The position numbers were made by a program, and so were the translations under genes. DNA of 64,000 nucleotides, taken from Paraspadella gotoi. Lineage: Eukaryota; Chaetognatha. The DNA is taken from assembly GCA_051294375.1 (NCBI GenBank), contig CM119264.1, forward strand, positions 23,910,002-23,974,001. The letters run 5' to 3'. Shown here piece by piece: positions 1-15,229 of the stretch (position 1 is its first letter; every line of letters begins with the position of its first letter). Below the pieces are notes generated by a model, which did not search any database, was not told the origin of the DNA, and saw only the letters and a list, made by a program, of their open reading frames with translations.

Positions 1-185
1 ATGTTAGAAAGAGACAGAAAGAGTAAGAGAAAAAGAAAGGCGAGAAATAAAAAAGATCGCAAACACCATGGGATGTTGCTACGTGATACCATGATGCTTC
101 CTCCGGTCGTGAGGTCATCAGTGACCCGGTCTGACCTCTGGTGGCGGGACACAGGAGCCATCGCCCATCTAGCGGATAGAAAAAG

Positions 186-227
186 GTGAAAGTGAGAGAG
201 AGAGAAGAGAGTGAGGAGGAAGAGACG

Positions 228-262
<35 letters not shown>

Positions 263-540
263 TGAGAGAAGAAGATATAAAGAGAAATGGAGGACGGATG
301 TAGGGAGAAAAGAGAGAAAGAGGAAAGTAGCAAGACAGAGCTCAAGACAGCCCAGGAGAGAGAGAGAGGAGAGAGGAAGGGAGAGGGAGGGAGAGAGGAG
401 AGAGAGAGAGAGAGAGAGAGAGGAAGGGGAGAGTTCCAGAGGAAGAGAACGAACTATCGCGAATTCTTAATGGGAGTGAAATTTTTTCACGGAGTCGCGA
501 GAGCTTACGCGAGCGAAACTGAGAGAGAGAGAGAGATGAG

Positions 541-597
<57 letters not shown>

Positions 598-599
598 GG

Positions 600-666
<67 letters not shown>

Positions 667-705
667 TGAGAGAGAGAGAGAGAGGAGAGAGAGAGAAAGG
701 AATGT
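186..705 (+). repeat. Compound (GA)n microsatellite block
   Basis: Almost pure purine strand made of GA runs broken by AGG/AGAA changes. Long frames here only reflect the repeat. Confidence 0.95.
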
Positions 706-1650
706 GTGTGTGCTCTGGTTGTTCCTTCTTTCCGTTGAACAAGAAAAACAAATAAAAGGACGGATTTTCTCTCTTTTTTCTTTTTGCTTCTTTGAAAAAG
801 TGAAAAAAGGGAGAAAAGACCAAAAGGGATATGTAGTATCATTTCATAAGTCTAAAATGTATTTGCAGTCGAAATACTGCATTATTATATATCTAAGCAA
901 TAACAAAAATTTGGTTTCTGTTTACTTAAATGCATGAGACGAACAAAAGAACAAAAGAAGATGGTGTTCAAAGGACGCAGCTATTTTTGTTCCCGTCCTT
1001 TACAAGATGGAGTCCTGGAGTCTCCTACGGCGATGTAATTTCTTTCTTTTTCGTTTTTCTTTTCCTTTTTTCCTTATTTTCTTTTTTTCTTTCTCATTTT
1101 CACTTAATATTCTTTTTTTTCTCTTCTTTCTTTCTTTTCACTCTTTCTCTGTCTTTTTATTTCAACCCTTCTTTCTATTATTTGGACTATTTCTTTCCTT
1201 CTTTCTTTCTTTTCTCCTTTTCTTTCTGTCCCGCTGCTTTGGAAAATCACCCACCCACCGGCGGCCAGTCTTTTTTTCTTCTCCATCTTTTCTTGACATT
1301 TTCATCCCATCTCCATCAACCATCAACCAGAGTCGCCCTACAAAACCCAGCAACATCAAAAGTCGCCCTATAACCGACGTCGCGATTTTTCTTCAGACAA
1401 TTTCGCCTCTCTCTCCCTCTCTCTCTCTCTCTCTATCTCTCCATGTCTCCTTCTCACTGTTTGTTGTTACAACATTAGCCTCAGTTTCTGTCGTTTAAAT
1501 CATCTAATTGCGCGCATGCTCTCTGCCTCTCTCGCTCTTTCGCTCTCTCTTTCTCTCAGTCTCTCTGTCTCTCTCGCCCCCGAGTCTCTACCTCCTTTGC
1601 TCCGCCACGAGATAGGAAGAGAATTATTAATGGCGCCGGCGAACGAGAGA

Positions 1651-2203
1651 GATCCAAATATCAGCGATTTTTCCCTTGACTTCTCTTCATATCAGTTCAA
1701 GATCTAATTCATGGAATCCAGATAATGTGGCCCTTGTTGAAAGTCTTCCAGAGGATAACGACCCCAACGCCTAAGTAACACACTCCGCAATCAAAATAGA
1801 GCTCATACATCGCATATGGTCGTTCATAAATTATATATATGAATAGAAACAATTTAAAGATCATTAAGGGACAAGTTTTAAGTCAGAACTTGCATCTGTA
1901 CGTGAAACCATACTTTCGCGATATTTGTTGTTTGTAACATCAACTTTAAATCTTGTTTTAAGTTAGTTATAATCAAGATGATAACCATACTAATTGGACG
2001 AATCCAAACCAATGTTCCCCGGTTTCTCTCTCTCTCTCGCTCCTTCTCTTCTCCCCTCCACACACACACCGGCGGAATTCTCCAAGATCGACGCCGGGCG
2101 AAGGTGCCGCTCTGGTTTCCGGTGGAACGGGGTTACAAATTTTGGCGCGCGCCACAGGGGTGGGAGGGGAGGGCTCCANNNNNNNNNNNNNNNNNNNNNN
2201 NNN

Positions 2204-2240
<37 letters not shown>

Positions 2241-2617
2241 GGGAAACATTGGTTTGGATTCCGTCCAATTAGTATGGTTATCATCTTGATTATAACTAAC
2301 TTAAAACAAGATTTAAAGTTGACGTTACAAACAACAAAATATCGCGAACGTATGGTTTTCACGTACAGATGCAAAGTTCTGACTTAAAACTTGTCCCCTT
2401 AAATGATCTTAAATTGTTCTATTCATATATATAAATTTATGAACGACATATATGCTATGTATGATGCTCTATTTTGATTGCAGGAGAGTTTTACTTAGGC
2501 GTGGGGTCGTTATCCTCTGGAAGACTTTCAACCAAGGGCCACATTATCTGGATTTCATGAATTAGATCTTGAACTGATATGAAGAGAAGTCAAGGGGAAA
2601 AATCGATATTTGGAATC
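1651..2617. repeat. Large inverted duplication around an assembly gap
   Basis: Left arm 1651-2040 and right arm 2204-2617 are near-identical reverse complements over about 390-410 bp (for example GATAACCATACTAATTGGAC at 1979 against GTCCAATTAGTATGGTTATC at 2264). Outer ends are GATCCAAATATC and its complement; inner ends are CT/GA tracts next to 25 Ns (2179-2203). Confidence 0.85.
2179..2203. other. Assembly gap (25 N)
   Basis: Run of N inside the spacer of the inverted duplication, bordered by a (GA)n tract. Confidence 1.
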
Positions 2618-2697
2618 AATAGATTTCCGATTACGAAAACAGATGCGCGCGCAGATCCGCATTGCATCGTCGAATTTGCGTATTAGAGGCTTCCTTT

Positions 2698-4960
<2,263 letters not shown>

Positions 4961-4963
4961 ACG

Positions 4964-5420
4964 TCAGCGGCAGCAGCAGCAGCAGCAACAGCAGGAATCT
5001 AAAAACGAAAGAAAAATCGTAATCATGACGACAACAAAATTAATGACGAAAACGAGGAAAAAAAAATTGAAGTTCTCTTGTTTGGCCGTCGCGTCGTCGA
5101 AAACAGATCCGATGAAATTATTAATAGATTGACGAAACAGCGCCGCCGCCACCGCCGCCGCCGCCGCCGCAGAAAACGCAGCAGCCGACGCAGCCGATGT
5201 CGCTGAAATTAATTTAGTTTAAAAAATGGGTACACTATACTATTATGTCTTTTGGTCGTTGTTTGGTATCTAAAAAAAAATGAAACAATCGGTGTTGATG
5301 ACAACGACGACAACGACGACAACGACGACGACAACGAGAACACGAACAACGATGAAGATGATGATGATGATGATGATGATGAAGATGACGACGAAGACGG
5401 CGAGAAGGAACAACAATAAA
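4964..5420 (+). repeat. Trinucleotide-rich patch (CAG, CCG, GAC, GAT)
   Basis: (CAG)n near 4971-4995, (CCG)n near 5143-5170, (GAC/GAT)n 5300-5400. Confidence 0.85.
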
Positions 5421-5496
5421 ATTAAAAGATGATATAAGTCTGAAGAAGCTCGATAAGTTTTTGTCTCCAATCCATTCCAAAACATAATCGAATCTG

Positions 5497-5671
5497 AAAT
5501 GAGAGAGAAGAGAGAGAGAGAGAGAGATGAGAGGAAGAGAAGATGGAAGAGTGTAGAAAACGATTTGTTAATTATTTTCCTTATCTTTATTTTAATCGTC
5601 ACACAGACTCAGGTAAAAAAAATGAAACAACAGGCTAACAACGGACTGACAGACCGCACGGAGAGTAATAG

Positions 5672-5724
<53 letters not shown>

Positions 5725-5890
5725 AGAGAACAGAGAAAAAGAGAGAGAGCATAAGAGAGGAGAGAGAGAGAGAAAAGAGAGACAGAAGACAGAGACAGAA
5801 AAAAGACAGAGACAAACGAGAGAGAGAGAAGAGAGAGAGAGAGAGAGGAAGAGAGAGAGAGTGAACAGAGAAAGAGAGAGAGAGTGGAGG

Positions 5891-5926
<36 letters not shown>

Positions 5927-5955
5927 AGAGAAAGAAAAAAGACAAGACAGAGAGA

Positions 5956-6015
<60 letters not shown>

Positions 6016-6019
6016 AGAC

Positions 6020-6067
<48 letters not shown>

Positions 6068-6078
6068 GAGAGAGAGAA

Positions 6079-6121
<43 letters not shown>

Positions 6122-6140
6122 AAGAAGACAGAGACAAGAA

Positions 6141-6185
<45 letters not shown>

Positions 6186-6190
6186 GAGAC

Positions 6191-6261
<71 letters not shown>

Positions 6262-6274
6262 AAAAGACAGAGAC

Positions 6275-6342
<68 letters not shown>

Positions 6343-6366
6343 GAGAGAGAGAGACAGAGACAGAGT
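5497..6366 (+). repeat. Compound (GA)n block of about 850 bp
   Basis: GA runs with AGACAGAGACA and AAAAGACAGAG interruptions, the longest purine tract in the window. A short non-repeat stretch (5560-5665) lies inside. Confidence 0.95.
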
Positions 6367-9175
6367 GACGGCTCTCTTCGCGCGACGGCAGATCTTCTCG
6401 AGCGTAAAAGTGGAATTCTTCCAAAATTCCGCCAAAAAGGCGAAAATGTTTTCGTGATGAATTATGTACCAATTGGTTCTTTTGTTTCCTTTTTTTTTTC
6501 CTTATTTTATTCGTTTGAATATTTTTAAGAACATTTGAGCCATGAAAATAAAAAAATTTAGATTAAAACAGAGAGCTTTCATTCTTATCACGTTTTCGCC
6601 ATCAAAACCACTATAATACAATCATATGTTGAAGACTCTCTCTCTTTCTCTTTCTGTCTCTCTCTCTGTCTCTCTCGCTCTCTGCATGTACATTAAATCA
6701 GTTAAAAAACCCAATATTGGGCCAATCGTGAAGCTCCCAATGTCTTTGACCTCGACATTGGGCCAGGATTTATTCGGAGACCCTTTTGTTTTTGTTTTGT
6801 TGTGAGGATGACGACCAGAAGAGCGCCATCTCTCCTCCCTTGTCCGAACCAAAGACAAGAAAAGCAACAGAGACATAAATCCACAGAAACGGTCGCGCCT
6901 TTCGATTATCGCCAAGAAGGTCAGCAAAGAGGGAGGGAGGGAGAGAGAGAAAAAGACAGAGAGAGCCTTAATGTTTATATTTTTCTTCGTTGGTTTGTAA
7001 TTTGTAATTTTGTAACTTGCATCGCACTTAGACTTTTCACTTCACTTCGCAGTAAAAAAAAAATCAAGAGGCTGTTTACGCCGCGTTTGAATAATTAGCA
7101 ATCTCAAACGCGCTTTCTCTCTTAAATCCGGGTCGACCAACACGCCTCCCTATTACATCCGGGTGTAAGAAAACGCAGTCTCTCATTTTCAAAATATCGT
7201 TCATTATTCAAACGCGAGAAGCGTGAGTAGAGAAACGTCAGCTGAGATCGACAGAGTAACATCTTCGTAGTTGAACAGATTTTCAAAATGATTATTCAAA
7301 TTTAGATTCGGATCAGTAAATTTTTGTTGTTTTTTCTAAATCAGTGAAAATAAAACTGGGACAACTGTTTTGCCTTTGTTTCCTTTTAGTTCAACTTTAT
7401 TTTTATTCGTCCTTTTAAACTTTTGCACGGTTCTGTTTTTTTTTCCCCTTTCATTCCTTTTCCCCTTTTTTTCGCTTCCTCGTTTTCTTCTTTCTTTTTC
7501 TTATCTACTCTTATTCTTTCTATCTTTGTTATTTCCTTTTTTTTTCTGTATCTCTTAAGTTTTTTCTTGATCGTGAAATCTGGACCGCCATTTTTTACTG
7601 TGTTGACATTTCTTTCAAAATTTAAGATTAGTTTTTCTATTGAAATGTTTTTTCTGTTTCTCGGAGAGTTTTCTTTAAAAAAATTGGTATCGATATAAAA
7701 AAAATTTTAGTCGCTTTCATAGAGTTTAAAACATAGTTTAGCAAACATTCAATTACTTATAAAAAAAGTAAAAATTAAGATTGAAATGATCAAAAACGTA
7801 AAGTTAGTTCCAACATTTATTACCACTCTTTTCACAAATTAAGAAAATCATCCAAAATCAGAAACGCACAAATTCTCAGTTAATAAAAACAAGTAGAAAT
7901 TCCCCGATACCAAAAAAATTCTTCTCGATATACAGATGCAGATGCAAAGACTAGAAATTACATCTCGACTCCGAGATTCGCAGATGCGCAGAGGATTTCC
8001 TCGATTTGTTTGCGCAGATTGTTTTGGTGCAGGAAACGTCGCTTCTAACGACTTCCCCAGAATTTCTTTCTTATTTCTTCTTTAATTCTATTTTTGAGCT
8101 AAGAGGGAGAGAAGAGGGAGAGAGAGAGGGGGGGGAGAGAGAGAAAGAGCGAAACAGCTGCGTAGAACATATAAAGCTTCAAAACCACCATTCCGACTTA
8201 TATTCTTTAATTCTAATACTTTTTTTTTTCTTCGACGATAACTTACGATTTGTACGTCACAGCTGTGTTATAATCAATTTTTTGGTGACCATTCCTCTTG
8301 GTCCTTGTGCCTTCGCCACCAACTGACCACTCGACCCGCTCATCCTCTAATTCCACCTCCACCACCGCCACCATCCAAACCAAAACCAAAGGATGCTCTC
8401 CGCCGAGATTCTCGATTCCTTCGTCGCTGAAGAAAACATAACTCAGTTCATCCAGTTTCGCTTTTCGCCCTCGGAATCAGTATTCCCAAGCTCGTGTTTT
8501 TCTCCCTTTTAATTTATCGCTCTCTTTCTCTCTCTCTCTCTCTCTGTCTTTCTATCCCTGTCTCTGTCGCTCTCTTTCCTTCTCCTTTCATCACTCTTTC
8601 TGTCGCCTGTAAACTATGACCATTTACGTAATTAAACTGAATTTCGTCACATTAGATTTTATTAACTTAATAAAACACCAGGTAAAGCAAAATCCATTCA
8701 TTTTTTTTTCTTAAAGGGCACGTTAATGCGACAAAGTACAATTATAAAATTATTAAATGTTTTAAGAATGTTACGTTTCGACCTCCAACTTGTAAGTTAG
8801 TTCAACCATTATGAAATTCAAAGTAAGTAAAAATATTTTGTAATAAATTTTTGGCTTTTCTTGTTTTTTCACTGTCATATTGTAGTTTCATAAAAAAAAA
8901 TATTTAAGCAATAAACGTTTTTAAGGTTTAGTAATTATAGTTAAAACTTTATATTCATAATTTTAAACAAGGGCGCAAGTAAAATATCAAGACTATTCTT
9001 TCAAAAAAAATTATACGAATGTTTTTCGACAATCACCAATGTAAACACGATTAACAAAGGTCTGTGAATGTTTTTTCTTCCATTTCTCTATTTTAATATA
9101 GGTTTTTTATTTTTTCAACCTTAAAAGTTACAATTTTATTATAATATATATGATATATAATATATATTACAATAT
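6367..9175. other. Intergenic, no gene supported
   Basis: AT-rich with short CT/GA patches (6638-6680, 8100-8150, 8520-8575). A minus-strand Gly-rich frame near 8350-8440 is noted among the rejected items. Confidence 0.55.
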
Positions 9176-9319
9176 TTATCTTTCAACTAGATGTCGCTTT
9201 CGACCTCCAAATTTCGCAAACTTGCCACCGATTGGTTTGTAATCGACGTCGCGGTCCATGATCAGCGACGCCAAGACCAAAAGCGTCATCAGCAGCAGAA
9301 GGCATTTCCTCGAAGCCAT
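9176..9319 (-). CDS. Small predicted secreted peptide precursor (47 residues)
   Basis: A short open frame begins directly after a good splice acceptor (TTTCATTCAG|ATG), which suggests a 5' UTR exon upstream. It starts MASRKCLLLLMTLLVLASL, a textbook signal peptide: basic residues, a Leu-rich core and small residues before a likely cut near residue 18-21. The remainder reads DRDVDYKPIGGKFAKFGG followed by the tribasic site RKR and a short tail HLVER, then TAA. A signal peptide, a 15-20 residue segment, Gly-Gly and a tribasic motif is the layout of a minimal neuropeptide or small peptide-hormone precursor; FG/GG before RKR could allow C-terminal amidation. I do not recognise the peptide family. 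It could also be a cationic antimicrobial peptide or a chance frame. No Cys occurs outside the signal region. Too short for most gene finders. Confidence 0.5.
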   Translation of the reverse strand: MASRKCLLLLMTLLVLASLIMDRDVDYKPIGGKFAKFGGRKRHLVER

Positions 9320-10178
9320 CTGAATGAAAGGGAGGAAATAAAAACTCTTTGGGAGGAAGAGGGTTGAGCCCTACCGTTTTCCTTTCTCATATTGTAAAAG
9401 AAATAAGCAGGAAGAAATCAGTGTTACAAAGCTGATGCGCTCATAAAACGGGAAATCGCCAACAATTTCGCCCACACAAATCATCTTCGCCGTAAAGTCA
9501 AATCATTTAGTATGTTTGTAGATTCGATACTTAAACTCTTAGATCTATATGCGAAACTACTTGTTCACTTCGACGCATGGTTTGGTAACCGCTTTGAGAT
9601 ACAATGATATAGGTCACTGCTGCAAAGCAGTCACGGAGGGTCGAATGACCTGGGCCAAGTGACACAGGTATTCTCCCGGTCGTTGCCATCCTTTTTTATG
9701 TTGTCAAGGAAAGTCAAATACAGAGAAACCAGTTTTTGGAGTCGAGAAAAAAAAACCCGTAAAATGTTTCAAGCTATGAAAGAAAAAAAAACTTTAAATT
9801 TTAATGAACATGAAAGTTCATAAAAATAATAATAATAATAATAATAATAAAAAGTTAGCGCTAATTTTGACGCCGAAAAAATATAGGAGAATTATGAAAA
9901 TCCACTGTCACAAATTGCCCCGGTGTATTTGGGGATCAGCGCTAAAAATTCATCCTAAGACCATTACTGGCCAATAAAATTATTCGAGGCTCCTAAACAC
10001 TTAAGCATTCAGTTGTTGTAGTCACTTTGACGGACAAAAATAAATACATCTGCGCCTTATAACACGAGTCTTTCTTCAAGTCTGTAGTGTCATTAACTTT
10101 TTTCTTTTCGCGTCTTTTATGTTCATTTGTGATTAGCGACGCCCGAATCTCTCTCGCTCTCTTTCGCTTTCGCTTTCG

Positions 10179-10179
10179 T

Positions 10180-10261
<82 letters not shown>
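10179..10261 (+). repeat. (CT)n microsatellite
   Basis: CT run with one TTC break. Confidence 0.95.
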
Positions 10262-10262
<1 letters not shown>

Positions 10263-11029
10263 GCGATGATTAACTTGTTTGGCAAGAAATTAATGTTGTT
10301 GCTGCGAACGAATTTGATTACATCGAAGAGATAATTATTGAAGGGATGTATCTCCTTTCTTGGTCTCAACTGAAGAGAACTTGTTTCACACGTTCATATA
10401 AGCTTGAATATTTGTATTTTATCATTTTAATTATTTCATTATAAAAGCACGATATCATTTTAGCTCGTTATGTAGAGGAAAAACGCCTTTTAAAAAGCCT
10501 TTTAAAAAATTGTGTTCAACTATGTTTCAATCTGTTAATTTCTTTATATATTTTTATGGAAGAAAAAGAAGAAAAAAACACGAAGTCACTTTCGCTCCAT
10601 GAATTGTTTTTAAAAAGTGACTTTTTTGGGTTTTTCTTTTCTGAAATGTATACTTTACAAGTTTACTTTCTTCTGTCATAGCTTTTCTTTTTCTCTCTTC
10701 TTTCCTTTTTTCTGTCTTCGCTAATTAATTCGATCTTCGATGAAACCGAGAGGGAGAGGAACAGGAAGAAGGGGAGAGGAGCAGGAGAGGGAGAGCAGCA
10801 AGAGTTGAGGGAGAGGAGCAAATGGTGGAAGAAAGGAGTAAGAGAAGAGGGAGAGGAGGAGGAAAGGAAGAGGAGCAATAGGATAGGAAGAGGAGTAAGC
10901 GGAAAAGGAAAGTAGGAGGAAAGAAAAAATCTTTATATCAAAAAGTAGTAAACGGTGAAACTGTTTAGATTAGTACATTATAAACAAAACAGCGATCATT
11001 TTTGGTCCTTCCTATCGTCCCTGTCCTTT

Positions 11030-11090
11030 CCCCTATCCTTTCCCCTATCCATTCCCTATCCTTTCCCCTATCCTTTCCCCTTTTTCTCGT
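11030..11090 (+). repeat. Short minisatellite TTTCCCCTATCC
   Basis: About five tandem 11-12 bp units of CCCTATCCTTTC type. Confidence 0.8.
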
Positions 11091-11935
11091 TCCCTTATTC
11101 CCGAATCGAATCGGAAATATCGTCCGAACCGAAGCGCAATTCCTTCGCTCTGCCGTCCACTTTCCTCCTTACCTTAACTTACTCGCCTTTCCAGCTAATC
11201 CCCTCATGAGCCCACCTCTCCAGCGTTTCCTCGTCCCCTACGATTAGACCCTGACAAGCATCCCGCCACAACGGGCCGAACTTGTCTAATTTCCCATTTC
11301 CCGTTCGCCCATCCTCCACCTCGGCCTCCCTCTTCCACCCCCCCACCGTGCCTCAGCATCGGACGGGTGTTAATCAGAGTCGCTCATTAATCAGCGATCA
11401 GTTCGACCGAAGCGCGTTGAGGCGGGGGGTGGCGACGGTTGGCATAGAAGGGAGAGGGGAACCAGGGGTGTGGAAGATGGCGAAAGGTGGTGAGAATCGG
11501 GTGGTGGAGAGTTGGAAGGGGTGGGGGTTGATATTGGTTGGTAGGGGTGGAGATATCGAAAGCTGCCTTGGGTGAATACATGGGTGATAGTAAACTAGCT
11601 CTGTTAGGGCCTTAATGTGGGGATTGATAGTCGGTGAAAGGGAAGGTAGGGAAAATGTAAGGAAGGGAGGTAGGGACCAGGGAGGTTAGGAAAATGAAGG
11701 AAAGGAGAAGAAAGGAAAGGAACGTAGGGGTGATTAAAAAAAAAGGAAGCAAACTAAAAGTGAGAAAAGCACAAGAATTCGAAATAAACCCGAAAAAAAA
11801 GGGAAAGAACTTGACTTTCACAATTATCGCAAACATCACAACTTAATTTACGTCTTGAGGGCCGATCTTATTAACGCGGGTTTTTCATTTGAAAATTTTA
11901 TTTCTTGAGCGGATGTAGAGGCACACGCTTGGAAT

Positions 11936-11992
11936 TAAAGAGAGAGAGAGAGAGAGGAGGAGGAAGAGAAGAGAGAGAGAGAGAGAGGAGAG

Positions 11993-12036
<44 letters not shown>

Positions 12037-12089
12037 AGGAGGGAGGAGAGAGAGAGAGAGACGAAGAGAGAGAGAGGAGACGAGAGAAA

Positions 12090-12121
<32 letters not shown>

Positions 12122-12123
12122 AA
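11936..12123 (+). repeat. Compound (GA)n block
   Basis: GA runs with GGA and CGA interruptions. Confidence 0.93.
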
Positions 12124-12189
12124 CTAATCTCCTCTCCCCCTCCCGATAAACAGTCCGCCCCCTACACCCAATTTTCGCTCAGTCAAGTT

Positions 12190-12420
12190 TTTCCTCTCCT
12201 CAGATTTCGTATTCGCGATCGTCAAACTTTTATCGTCCGCGTGGGAACAGGAATACATCGTCCGCTAGATGGCGTAGTAGACTTCATCTTTGGCGCTGAA
12301 TATCGAGCTGAATCTCAGGCTGAATATTATGAGCGAAATCGTAAATTCGCTCCAAATATCGCTATTGGCTCTTGGGCGTTAGGAAAGGTGGCTGGTGCCT
12401 TTCTCACCGATTCCGAGTGA
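12190..12420 (+). CDS. Possible terminal exon, unknown product
   Basis: After a good acceptor (TTTTTCCTCTCCTCAG) an open frame of about 72 codons reads RDRQTFIVRVGTGIHRPLDG and later IAIGSWALGKVAGAFLTDSE before TGA. Composition is protein-like and free of simple repeats, but no partner exon or family is recognised. It may be chance or UTR. Confidence 0.2.
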   Translation, partial: FPLLRFRIRDRQTFIVRVGTGIHRPLDGVVDFIFGAEYRAESQAEYYERNRKFAPNIAIGSWALGKVAGAFLTDSE

Positions 12421-12495
12421 TTCGTGACTATTTGTAAAGTTTTACTTTATCTGGTGGCGTTGTAAAGGCGAAGATAACTACGAAGACGACGACGT

Positions 12496-12498
12496 CGG

Positions 12499-12577
<79 letters not shown>
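12496..12577 (+). repeat. (GAT)n microsatellite
   Basis: About 26 GAT units. Confidence 0.97.
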
Positions 12578-12835
12578 CGCCCTCCCGTGACTACGTAATA
12601 ACTTTCAACCTTCGTGGAATTCGACATTAATGGATTTTGATGAATTTTGACAAGATTCAAAGTTGATGAATTTTGGGAGGAGTTAAAAAGTAGAAAGAGA
12701 GATAGAAGGAAGGAAAGAAACAAATTTGAGGAAACAAAAAAGAAAGAAAGCCAAAAATGAGGAAAAAAACAATTTTAACAAAAGAAAAAGAAAAAGTTAA
12801 CAAGAGAAAGAAAAGAGAACGAATCGAAAAAAAAA

Positions 12836-12952
<117 letters not shown>

Positions 12953-13325
12953 CGGCGGATAGATTTTCGAAAGGTCAGGTCTCGATGAAATCTGACACCC
13001 TTCTCTTTCTTTGATCCCGCGTCCGATCTTTTCTTCTCTTTTCAGTTGCGCCTCCTTTTCTTCTCTGAGGGACCAACCTCTCTTTCCCATCCAAAACCTG
13101 GACTCGTTCTTTTTCTTTGCCTCGCCTTACTTTCTATTTATTCCTTATTTGAGACCTACATTGCTTTATATCCACATTTTTCACCTTGATGTACTTATAT
13201 GTAATCTACGCCCTTGTGAGATATTTCTCTCTTTTCTCTTGTTCTCATCCCTTTCCTTTCCTCCCTATTTGCTTTCCCCCCCTCACTCTTTTCCCACCCA
13301 AAATCCTTTTTCTCGCGATAGTTTT

Positions 13326-13367
13326 TGACGTCAGCCGGAGACGTGGTCACGTGAGTGGATCACGTGA
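13326..13367. promoter_or_regulatory. CRE plus two perfect TCACGTGA E-box palindromes
   Basis: TGACGTCA at 13326-13333 and TCACGTGA at 13347-13354 and 13360-13367, 13 bp apart. These are classic binding sites for CREB/ATF and for MITF/TFE/USF bHLH factors. No gene start was identified beside it. Confidence 0.4.
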
Positions 13368-13556
13368 CCGCGTCACGATAAATCCGCGTCAGAAGTGTCT
13401 CCCCACATTTCGTGATTAAAAAAAGCTTTGGCGTAAAATGATTAGTCGTATTTCGCGAGTAAAAAAAAAAAAGAAAATTACCGGAATGACCCCTGCAATT
13501 AGCTGATACAGTCACCCTTAAACAAGTTTGAGCAAATCAATTGTCGGGATCTGCCT

Positions 13557-13640
13557 ACGATAATTAATTAATTAATTGATTAATTAATTAATTAATAGAT
13601 AATTAATTAATAATAGATAATTAAATTAATTAATAGATTA
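13557..13640. repeat. (TTAA)n-rich patch
   Basis: ATTAATTAATTA and GATAATTAATTAA repeats. Confidence 0.85.
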
Positions 13641-15229
13641 AAATTATAATTTATATCAGCTTTTCATCATCAATGTCCTACAAAGGGCAGTCAGGACAGT
13701 TATTAAATCTTTTGTTACAGTTACTCAAACAAACAAATATCCCTCTATTATCCGAGCCAGGCGGGCAAAAGCCCGCTCCTGTCTACGATTTTTTTCGGCC
13801 TTTAGCTTTCGGTCTCGCTTTTTTGCAATCATGGCTTCTGAAAGTGTGATATCATAGGGAGTGGAATGTTTCATGATATGGCTTCTAATCATCAAGGATC
13901 TTTAAAATTCTCATGTTTCATATCAATATTGGTATTTAGTTTATGTTTTATTTACAAAACATAAAAACGTTTTAATTAGTATGTCGCTCTCTCTCCCTTC
14001 TCTTTCTCCGTCACTGCTTCTTACTTAAAAACCGCAGTTCCGCTCTGCAGCGTCTGTACCAGCTTCTTTCTCTCTCTCTCTCTCTCTACTCTCTCTTTTT
14101 TTTTACTAAAAAAAAATTTTTAGATATAATGTGCCGGTTCACTAATGAAAAAACGAATGCCGCGAACAGCGCGCGAACAGTGGGCGCAGAACCCGCGCGT
14201 CCTTGGGGTAGAGAATAGCTCACGCTACGTGCGGCGCCATAATGTACTGCTGATTCTTTAACAGTTAAAGGGCGCTGTAGAGCTTCTCTTTCTCTTTTAA
14301 TTATTACTTATATCGCCTCTTTTCTCTTCTACCTTTTGTTCTACTGCCCAGCGCGCATGTCTCTCTCGTCTCTCTCTTTTTCTCTCCATCTCTCTTCTCT
14401 CTGTCTCTCTGTGTGTGTCTGTCACCTACTGCTCCGATCTTTTGCGGCGTGATCGTTCGTTTTTTGAAAAACTCTCGATTATTCTTTTTCCTTCTTATAA
14501 AAACTTTTATAAAAAGTATTGCCATTTATTTCCGCGGTCTTTATGTCAATACAAAATCCCATATTCATACCGAGTATTTTCGTGAGATTTATTCTCTTTC
14601 TTTCTCTCCTCTCTCTCTCCTCTTCGACTTTCTTTTCTCTCTCTCTCTTTTCTCTCTCTTTCTCACTCTCTCTCTCTCTTCTCTTTCACATCATACACGC
14701 ATTTTGTTAGTTATTATGCACTATCATCGCCATCAATGAATGACAATCATCGAATCAATGAATGCTACAATCAATCGCCCATCACCTGAATGGACCTATC
14801 ATCACAGCAGCTGAAATGACTATCATCACAGCAGTGACATGCACTAATCATCGCATTCATTAATTGATTCCACATCATCAATCAATAAGTCAAACTCCTA
14901 ATTACATCTAATAAATTTACATTACATCAACTCAATTAGCGTTACTTACCTCAAAATCAATACAGTACGATCCCAACAACATTCGGTGATAATCGCATGA
15001 TTCATTCGTTTTTTTCACCGCGTTTTCATTAATTTTCGTATGATAGTGGGCTACTGGCCTCGATCTTGCAGTACTTTTAAGAGATTTTTTATTTTATTGT
15101 CTGCCTTCTCTCTCTCTCTCTCTCTACTCTCTCTCTCTCTCTCTACTCTCTCTCTTCTCTCTCTCTCTCTCTCTCTTTTATGCTAAATAGCGCACGATCC
15201 TTATGCTTTTAAGATTTAACTTGCATCAT

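Noticed and set aside
8300-8450. Minus-strand frame with SFGFGLDGGGGGGG, reminiscent of allatostatin-A (FGL-amide) peptides
   Set aside because: FGL is followed by Asp, not the Gly-basic amidation site, there is no signal peptide, and the Gly run comes from a (CCACCT)-like repeat.
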